64,000 nucleotides of DNA from Eublepharis macularius (Eukaryota; Chordata; Lepidosauria; Squamata; Eublepharidae), in NCBI RefSeq assembly GCF_028583425.1, contig NC_072801.1, positions 16,202,001 through 16,266,000 of the forward strand, written 5' to 3'. Numbering within the stretch: the first letter of the stretch is position 1; each line of letters begins with the position of its first letter. Below the pieces are notes generated by a model, which was not told where the DNA came from, did no database searches, and saw only the letters and a list, made by a program, of their open reading frames with translations. Shown piece after piece: positions 61,101-64,000 of the stretch. A program made the position numbers and the translations under genes.

Positions 61101-63479
61101 TGGGTTGAATGGACATTTCTGGTTGAAACTCCAGAATCTCAGCACAGTTGTGGTTTGGTGACTCCACACTCTTCTTCTTCTTTACCTTGAAGAATTTGAG
61201 TGGAAGAATGTTCTCTTGAAGGACAGCTGAGTGTTTAAAACCCTTGATTGACTCAGTTTGCTGAATAGAATTCCATTGTTTTAGGATGGAGGAAAATTCC
61301 TAGGAAGATGCTTGGATCTGCCTCGATATTTCTGTGAGACTTAGGAGACAAAAATGCTTAGGCTATATAAGAATGAGATGATTCAGACATTTTAGTGAGC
61401 ACATTGTTCAGCCCTTTGTGCAACTTTAGTGCTTTAAAATGCACACACTTTTCTGCAAATGGGAATTTTACAGGGAGGAAAAGCAACTTTAGAGAGGCAA
61501 GGCAAGGCTATCTTAGGGTGCTTTTGTCCAAGCAATCCCTCATGTACATGACAAGATAGTATGGTCATACAGAGGACTGTACCATAAAAATCTTCTGAAT
61601 GAATTGCTTGCAGATTGTAAAAAAAAAAAAAAAAAAGTCAAGCAGAGCTTTGCTGGTTAGGATAATAAAGAGCATCAAGTTGGGCAGCTTTTAAAGGTGA
61701 TGTTGGGGGAAGATACTACAAGCTAGGGGTGTACGATTCCGGTTTCCGATGTGGGAAAAATACCCGAATTGGACCCGATTCACAAAGATTCAGGATTTCC
61801 TAAACGGTCCCAGTGTACTGGAGCCATTTCAGAAACACCGAATCAAAGATTCCTGGAGCAATTTGTATAGCTTCAGGAAGCTTTGGGTCAAGGGATTTAA
61901 ATGCCCCTTTCCGTGCTGCTGTGCAGGGGCACAAAGGGGGCATTTAAACCCCGAATCAGCTGCTTGTCAGGGGTTTCCCCAACAAGCGGCTGAGTCCAGG
62001 CTGTGGGGGTGAAATGCCCCTTTCCGAGCTGCTGCCCTGCTCGCCGGCGCACGGGGAGCGCTTTACAGTTTAATACCCCCTCCCTCCAGCTGACTAGCTT
62101 TAGTCAGCTGGAGGGAGGGGGTGCCCCTCTTCGCCTGGGAATTCCCTCGCGCTTCTCACACCGGGTGAAGCAGGCGCACCAGCAAGGCAGGTAAAACTAC
62201 CTCGCCGCCACAGGCGCTTACTCATACACTGTGAGAGGGGTGAGGGAATTCCCTCGCTCCTCTCGCATTGGGTGAACAGGCGCCGGTGCAAGAGGGGCGG
62301 GGAGATTCTCTCATCCCTCTTGCATTGGGCAAGTGGGCACCGCTCAGCTGCTGCACCCTGTGCGAGAGAGGCGGGGGAGATTCCCTCGTCCCTCTTGCAT
62401 CAAGTGAAGGGGACAGCGGGGCGGTAGGCTTAAGCCTGCACCCTGCCGCCTGGTGCTCCATTTGCCTGCTGCAGAAGGGTCCAGGGAATGCCTTGGCCCC
62501 TTCCACAGCGCGCAAAAGGAACAGTAGGGTGGTAGGTTTAAGCCTGCAGCCCCGTCGCCTTCTTTGCCCGCTGCAGAAGGGGTTCAGGATTCCCTGGCCT
62601 CTTGTGCAGTGGGCAAAGGGAGCACTCCACGGTGCGGCTGCACGCTTAAGCCTGCCGCCCCCTCACTTCTCCAGCTGCAGAGGGGGCCGGGGGGGCCTTT
62701 GCTGGCTGCAGAAGGGGCCATTCCAGCAGCAGGCCAAGTGAGCGGGGATAGGATTGTAAACCTACACTTTTCTAGCCGCTTGCTAGAAAAAGGTTTAAAC
62801 TTCCAGCATCGCTGCTTATTTTACACGGAAAACCTTTCCTCTCCCCCCCCCCCATTGGATGAAGGTAAGTGGCTGGGCTGGAAGTTTAAAAGCTTTTCAG
62901 TGTTCTCCGAATCTTTACGGAGCATACCAAAGCCGGACAATTATCAATTTCTGAAGTGGCTTTTTTTTGAAATCTAAAAAAAATATTCTTACACACCCCT
63001 ACTTCAAGCCATTAACATTCCTCAGGAAGGACAACAAGGAAAGCAAAAAGAATAAAAAGTCATATTTTTGGCTGCCGGCAAACACTGTTGTCATCTCTAT
63101 AAGCAGGTAACTACTGTTGTTGAACAGATAGAGAGGGAGTAATTTGGAACTCCACCTCTTGTGATGTCCACACCAAAGGCTTGGCTGCAAGGGGGTTATT
63201 TTTTCCTTAGCAGGTGCTGCTCTCTCTTTAAGGATGCCAGCCTTTCATGAGAACCCTGGCTGTGTGTCTATTTGCGTCAGTCTTCTTAAATTTTTTGCTG
63301 CTTTGCATTTACAGGTGAAAATGTTTCTCTGTCTCCGGCAAAGCTGAATGGCAGCGATAGCTCCAAAAGTCTTCCGTCCCCTTCCTGTAGCCCTCAGCAA
63401 AACTGGATCGCTTCTCCCACCCACGACCCCCAGTGGTACCCCAACGACTCCACCGACTCTTCCCTCAGCAGTTTATTTT
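27818..63479 (+). CDS. CRAMP1: CRAMP1, cramped chromatin regulator homologue, 3'-partial
   Basis: CRAMP1 is the vertebrate homologue of Drosophila cramped, a Polycomb-group nuclear protein linked to linker-histone H1 gene expression. Eighteen coding exons (331, 194, 154, 84, 49, 86, 124, 82, 1251, 175, 179, 75, 82, 105, 176, 81, 235 and 165 nt) are all in phase, giving 3628 nt or about 1209 codons against about 1269 in human. A SANT/Myb-like domain covers roughly residues 154-222 (VRRQWESWSTEDKN through YYRTWHKISKYIDFD), split between exons 2 and 3. A conserved block at about 227-370 follows (GLKKSSLELYGLICYGELRK, RNNHAWARVQSLAQNPRLR, LIEFLKQKWALHEVR). The rest is long, Ser/Pro-rich and probably disordered. 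The start MTVKLGDGS matches human and follows an acceptor one base upstream. One intron is U12-type. The last exons are off the right edge; the gene looks intact. Confidence 0.97.
28149..34658. other. CRAMP1: CRAMP1 intron 1 of the coding region, left part
   Basis: 6.5 kb without an exon or strong repeat. A weak MITE-like piece with AGTCCTATGCAGTTCTG lies near 29500. Confidence 0.45.
34659..35268. mobile_element. hAT-like non-autonomous DNA transposon (610 bp)
   Basis: Terminal inverted repeats CAGGGCCGGATC (34659-34670) and GATCCGGCCCTG (35257-35268), flanked by a perfect 8-bp target duplication CTGGCTGC (34651-34658 and 35269-35276). The interior is GC-rich, with repeated GGCCTCCCAGCCACCCG and GGACAAGGGGTG blocks in both orientations. 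No transposase. The short duplication and exact ends suggest modest age. Confidence 0.9.
35269..38164. other. CRAMP1: CRAMP1 intron, AT-rich stretch
   Basis: 35880-36620 is clearly AT-richer than its surroundings and lacks repeat signatures. No exon seen. Confidence 0.45.
38165..38358 (+). CDS. CRAMP1: CRAMP1 coding exon 2 (SANT, first half)
   Basis: After a 10-kb intron, the acceptor is TTTAAG and the donor GTGGGT. It encodes a Ser/Gly linker, RNLGSSAGEKEEGKK, then VRRQWESWSTEDKNTFFEGL, the first SANT helices. Confidence 0.97.
38359..38996. other. CRAMP1: CRAMP1 intron, nothing recognised
   Basis: No repeat or gene recognised. The same holds for 39151-39692 in the next intron. Confidence 0.4.
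38997..39150 (+). CDS. CRAMP1: CRAMP1 coding exon 3 (SANT, second half)
   Basis: It encodes HGKDFEAIQNNIALKYKKK and VKNKEQVRHFYYRTWHKISK, completing the SANT domain. The acceptor is CTCCAG and the donor GTGAGC. Confidence 0.97.
39701..40327. mobile_element. hAT-like non-autonomous DNA transposon (627 bp)
   Basis: Ends TAGGGGTATGCAC and, at the right, the complement of TAGGAGTGTGTGC; an 8-bp duplication ATGAGAAC at 39693-39700 and 40328-40335. Subterminal AT/CG-rich words (ACCCGAA, GGGTATTTTACCC) are shared with 61724-63001. GC-rich core, no transposase. Confidence 0.9.
40336..41063. other. CRAMP1: CRAMP1 intron, nothing recognised
   Basis: No repeat or gene recognised. Confidence 0.4.
41064..41147 (+). 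CDS. CRAMP1: CRAMP1 coding exon 4
   Basis: It encodes FSQGLKKSSLELYGLICYGE and LRKKIGG, bounded by TTTGCAG and GTGAGT; matches human almost residue for residue. Confidence 0.97.
41193..41927 (-). mobile_element. Candidate solo LTR fossil
   Basis: On the minus strand the segment starts TGTGGCGG, carries an AATAAA signal (near 41389) and ends CCCGACA, the TG...CA layout of a long terminal repeat, about 735 bp. No matching target duplication was seen and no coding part is present. Family uncertain; if an LTR, it is an old solo copy. Confidence 0.4.
42060..42290 (-). repeat. tRNA-derived SINE with L2-like tail
   Basis: On the minus strand: AGCCACTGAGGTGTAACAGT (A-box side), GGTTTGAATCCCCATTC (B box), GGTGACCTTAGGTCAGCCAC, CACAGGGTTGTTGTGAGGAT and a GCAGGGTGTGAATGAAGT 3' end. 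Confidence 0.8.
42291..44123. other. CRAMP1: CRAMP1 intron, nothing recognised
   Basis: Several short open frames without family similarity; no repeat named. Confidence 0.4.
44124..44172 (+). CDS. CRAMP1: CRAMP1 coding exon 5
   Basis: A 49-nt exon encoding MDDKNAAKLNELIQAG. The acceptor is CTTAAAG and the donor GTAAGT. Both split codons agree with the neighbours. Confidence 0.95.
44173..45240. other. CRAMP1: CRAMP1 intron, nothing recognised
   Basis: Short frames only; no gene or repeat named. Confidence 0.4.
45260..45340. repeat. Short palindromic MITE remnant
   Basis: GGCTGCAATCTTAATCACAC and TTTACTGCTGAGTTTACATG match a squamate palindromic repeat whose ends read GCAATCCTA. Diverged. 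(GT)n follows at 45416-45428. Confidence 0.45.
45783..45868 (+). CDS. CRAMP1: CRAMP1 coding exon 6
   Basis: It encodes ATTVRYKGRNLRIKAPMCRA and LKKLCDPD, identical in pattern to human. The acceptor is TTTCTAG and the donor GTACGT. Confidence 0.96.
45869..46674. other. CRAMP1: CRAMP1 intron, nothing recognised
   Basis: No gene or repeat named; a C run lies near 46383. Confidence 0.4.
46675..46798 (+). CDS. CRAMP1: CRAMP1 coding exon 7
   Basis: It encodes ISDEEDQKPVRLPLKVPVEL and RNNHAWARVQSLAQNPRL. The acceptor is CCCCCAG and the donor GTACCC. Confidence 0.97.
47120..47640 (-). repeat. Probable L2-type LINE 3' fragment
   Basis: CTACTCTGCCTTTTTCACTA at its left and later CAAATGCCAACACTCTGCAT resemble the reverse complement of an L2-like 3' region. 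Old and partial. Confidence 0.4.
47898..47979 (+). CDS. CRAMP1: CRAMP1 coding exon 8 (before U12 intron)
   Basis: It encodes MIVELHRKVSSLIEFLKQKW and ALHEVRM. The donor immediately after is GTATCCTTT, the U12-type consensus. The final Met replaces Val of human. Confidence 0.97.
47980..48476 (+). other. CRAMP1: U12-type (minor spliceosome) intron of CRAMP1
   Basis: The 5' splice site GTATCCTTT (47980-47988) is a perfect match to the U12 RTATCCTTT consensus. A TTCCTTAAT branch motif lies at 48455-48463, about 14 nt before the acceptor AG at 48475-48476, with no polypyrimidine tract between. It is a phase-0 GT-AG subtype. A degraded tRNA-Ala-SINE 3' end lies inside (48250-48390). Confidence 0.9.
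48250..48390 (+). repeat. tRNA-Ala-type SINE 3' fragment
   Basis: GATCTCTACCTGAGGCCCTG and TAGGTAGCTTCATGTGTTTA match the 3' half of the SINE at 60240-60458. Lies in the U12 intron. Confidence 0.6.
48477..49727 (+). CDS. CRAMP1: CRAMP1 coding exon 9 (large exon)
   Basis: A 1251-nt exon, open throughout. It encodes RKTLAERQLQDS, LFPGENSTLTPLPGVARVVH, KAFCTVHWQESGRCKQ, LPPAQILGIQSGQGTARGQV, a variable Ser/Pro-rich region, LSLLDPFPRYMKSCQDL, then TSESLTLAEVYLMMGKPNKL and LLKLISTEVNPKP. Conserved islands match human; spacers differ. Donor GTAAGT. Confidence 0.97.
49728..52056. other. CRAMP1: CRAMP1 intron with SINE remnant
   Basis: 49850-49990 is a minus-strand tRNA-type SINE piece (GATTCGAACCTGGGTCTCTA). 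The rest is unassigned. Confidence 0.5.
52057..52231 (+). CDS. CRAMP1: CRAMP1 coding exon 10
   Basis: It encodes a Thr/Ser-rich stretch with MQEEHTLTPPGKVIAISTRS, matching human SMTPPGKVVTVSSRS. The acceptor is TTTTCAG and the donor GTGAGT. Confidence 0.95.
52232..53134. other. CRAMP1: CRAMP1 intron, nothing recognised
   Basis: No gene or repeat named; a G run near 53040. Confidence 0.4.
53135..53313 (+). CDS. CRAMP1: CRAMP1 coding exon 11
   Basis: It encodes LRNPSRSLLAGPSSS and GGLFAVPTTLPPNSRHGKPF then LTIRQHLDTIS. The acceptor is TTTCAG and the donor GTAAGT. Confidence 0.96.
53909..53988. repeat. Palindromic MITE (copy 2)
   Basis: TGCAATCCTATGGAGAGTTA at the left and TAACTCTGCATAGGATTGCA at the right are inverted copies, centred on CATTGACTTCAATG; 80 bp in all. 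Core shared with 12806-12857. Confidence 0.8.
54470..54830 (+). repeat. CR1-like 3' UTR repeat (copy 1)
   Basis: TGGATCAGACCCAACGTCTG, then CTCCATTTAGACATCATGGC and GATGGATCTCTCCTCCATGA, follow a squamate repeat I recognise as CR1-related. Decayed. Confidence 0.55.
54884..54958 (+). CDS. CRAMP1: CRAMP1 coding exon 12
   Basis: A 75-nt basic exon encoding MQSDFFLPKPKKLRNRHLRK and PLVVQ, a likely nuclear-localisation segment, nearly identical to human. The acceptor is TTTTCAG and the donor GTCAGA. Confidence 0.96.
55375..55590 (+). repeat. CR1-like 3' UTR repeat (copy 2)
   Basis: TGGATCAGACCAGTGGTCCA, then CTCCTAGGCTCTGTAGCCTT and TCATCTGGGTTGTTCTTTTC, are a separate truncated copy of the family at 54470. 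Confidence 0.55.
55768..55849 (+). CDS. CRAMP1: CRAMP1 coding exon 13
   Basis: It encodes RTLLPRPSGNPSQHVCSFSI and LSNSSVA. The acceptor is TCTCAG and the donor GTAAGG. Confidence 0.95.
55850..56498. other. CRAMP1: CRAMP1 intron with TG microsatellite
   Basis: (TG)n at 56328-56360; otherwise nothing named. Confidence 0.5.
56499..56603 (+). CDS. CRAMP1: CRAMP1 coding exon 14
   Basis: It encodes GRGSFRPIHSSLTKAAVSRP and IIPKVLPAQTTNHLP, matching human. The acceptor is TTTGCAG and the donor GTAGGT. Confidence 0.95.
56939..57114 (+). CDS. CRAMP1: CRAMP1 coding exon 15
   Basis: It encodes TIDLAAQSAGIIPSSPLPVL and DTEGLSGVSPLS, then a Gln/Thr-rich tail. The acceptor is TTCAAAG and the donor GTCAGT. 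Confidence 0.94.
57390..57800 (-). repeat. Unassigned LINE-like 3' fragment
   Basis: The minus-strand translation includes NETIFKVAKRCALARLTKT, and the segment ends in a CATAATAAATG-type tail. LINE-like, but the clade was not identified. Confidence 0.35.
58178..58258 (+). CDS. CRAMP1: CRAMP1 coding exon 16
   Basis: An 81-nt exon encoding GSGTECRVPFLGLPSQPDQE and AIPDGFQ. Conservation is weaker here (human SRPEQEPVADSFQ). The acceptor is TTTCTAG and the donor GTTAGT. Confidence 0.88.
58310..59878 (+). mobile_element. CR1 LINE, 5'-truncated RT half
   Basis: The RT core is readable: SIPEDWKVANVTPIFKKGS, TGNYRPVSLKSIPGKLVE, DVVYLDFQKAFDKVPHQRLL and KFADDTKLF (FADD catalytic box), then KKANAMLEIIRKGIENKS, LEYCVQFWSPHLKKDTIA and RLKRLGLFSLE. 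The 3' end is near TTCTTATGTTCTTATG. Broken by several frameshifts and stops. In the intron between CRAMP1 exons 16 and 17. Confidence 0.93.
59879..60239. other. CRAMP1: CRAMP1 intron, nothing recognised
   Basis: A-rich; no gene or repeat named. Confidence 0.4.
60240..60458 (+). repeat. tRNA-Ala-derived SINE
   Basis: GTGGCTTAATGAGAGAGCAT (A box), TGCTTAGCATGCAGAG with an AGC anticodon-like triplet and GGTTCAATTCCCGGCATC (B box) copy a tRNA-Ala. A tRNA-unrelated body ends GACAGCTTCATGTGTTCATG. Confidence 0.85.
60852..61086 (+). CDS. CRAMP1: CRAMP1 coding exon 17
   Basis: It encodes LSLPELPKTTLQNGL, STTRLSPPNVSALLDISLPG and ISDSIIEIAISSGQY, matching human closely. The acceptor is TAAACAG and the donor GTAAGA. 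Confidence 0.97.
61087..61723. other. CRAMP1: CRAMP1 intron, nothing recognised
   Basis: Contains an A run at 61619-61636; otherwise nothing named. Confidence 0.4.
61724..63001. mobile_element. hAT-like non-autonomous DNA transposon (1278 bp)
   Basis: Left end TAGGGGTGTACGATTCC and right end complement TAGGGGTGTGTAAG; 8-bp flanks CTACAAGC and CTTCAAGC, one mismatch. Relative of 39701-40327. The interior holds a perfect 21-bp palindrome (62076-62096 and 62101-62121) and GC-rich tandem blocks with GGAGATTCTCTC and TCTTGCATTGGG. No transposase. Confidence 0.85.
63315..63479 (+). CDS. CRAMP1: CRAMP1 coding exon 18 (last one inside the window)
   Basis: It encodes LSPAKLNGSDSSKSLPSPS, NWIASPTHDPQWYPNDSTDS and SLSSLF. 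The acceptor is TTTACAG and the donor GTGAGT, phase 1. About 60 further codons lie off the right edge. Confidence 0.95.
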
Positions 63480-64000
63480 GTGAGTGTCTCCCTGGGAAAA
63501 CCGGCTGATCTTGCGCTGCCTCCCTCAGCATTAAAGCTCCCCACCCCACAGGCAAGGGTAGATCGGGGGTGTTTGGGAACCAGAACACTTAAGTGGAATC
63601 TTTCTCAACGAAATGTAATGTGCTGTTTTTATGAAAACAAGTGGATGTTGGACTGAGATTGTTCGCAAACTCTCTGCCGCCTTTGTGCCAAACATGGGGT
63701 CCAAGACTGCTTTGGAGCAATTGAGAAAACAATCAAATAAAACCAATTAGTATAAACTGATAAGTATTATAAATTTGGGCTGGAAACCGTGCAGCTTTCA
63801 AATTAGTGAAGGTTGAAGCGGGGGGGGCGGGGGTGGCCTTGCACACCAGTAGTCTAGGCAAACAGGGCGTCTTTTTCTGTGGTGCCTGAAAGCCATCGGA
63901 AGCGGTGCCAGGAGAGATCTTCTCTTCAGAGGCAGTTCCATAGACAGAGTGCAGCTGTAGGGAAATGCCCTCCCGTTGGTTGCTGCCTAGCTGATCCCCA
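63480..64000. other. CRAMP1: CRAMP1 intron, cut by the window edge
   Basis: No exon seen after 63479; the next CRAMP1 exon should follow outside. Confidence 0.6.

Noticed and set aside
60477-61169. 230-codon minus-strand frame
   Set aside because: It is the antisense shadow of CRAMP1 exon 17 and its flanks.
62222-62977. Possible coding frames within the third hAT-like element
   Set aside because: Tandem GC blocks give open frames; no transposase motif.

Overview
This window is vertebrate nuclear DNA. It carries most of two divergently transcribed, intron-rich genes, with interspersed repeats filling the introns. The repeat set is BovB/RTE, CR1 and L2 LINEs, a Penelope-like element, tRNA- and 5S-derived SINEs, GC-rich hAT non-autonomous elements and short palindromic MITEs. 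This combination points to a squamate reptile, most likely a lizard. The species cannot be fixed from sequence alone.

Left part (1 to about 25 kb), minus strand: TELO2, the TTT-complex subunit. Eighteen coding exons can be placed from the start codon at 21231 to 337. All phases agree and there is no internal stop, giving about 751 codons of a protein that is 837 residues in human. The last coding exons lie beyond the left edge. A non-coding first exon probably sits in the CpG island near 24.9 kb.

Middle (24.6-28.1 kb): two CpG-rich blocks separate the genes. The first (24.6-25.8 kb) holds the TELO2 start, three CCAAT/ATTGG motifs and a possible first exon for the right-hand gene. The second (27.2-28.1 kb) holds another candidate first exon and the first certain coding exon of CRAMP1.

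Right part (27.8 kb to the end), plus strand: CRAMP1 (cramped homologue, a SANT-domain chromatin protein). Eighteen coding exons from 27818 to 63479 give about 1209 codons in one frame, of about 1269 in human. The last exons lie beyond the right edge. The intron after coding exon 8 has textbook U12-type (minor spliceosome) splice signals.

Repeats by region: a young Penelope-like element with two 451-bp inverted arms (4.5-6.2 kb) beside a GC-rich minisatellite (6.3-7.0 kb); a LINE cluster in one TELO2 intron (9.8-14.4 kb); a BovB 3' end split by a SINE (23.7-24.5 kb); three hAT-like elements with 8-bp target duplications (34.7, 39.7 and 61.7 kb); a CR1 copy (58.3-59.9 kb); and candidate LTR fossils near 20.2 and 41.2 kb. 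TELO2 and CRAMP1 are not known to act in one pathway. Their head-to-head placement suggests shared promoter DNA, and it differs from the human order I recall, in which CRAMP1 faces IFT140.
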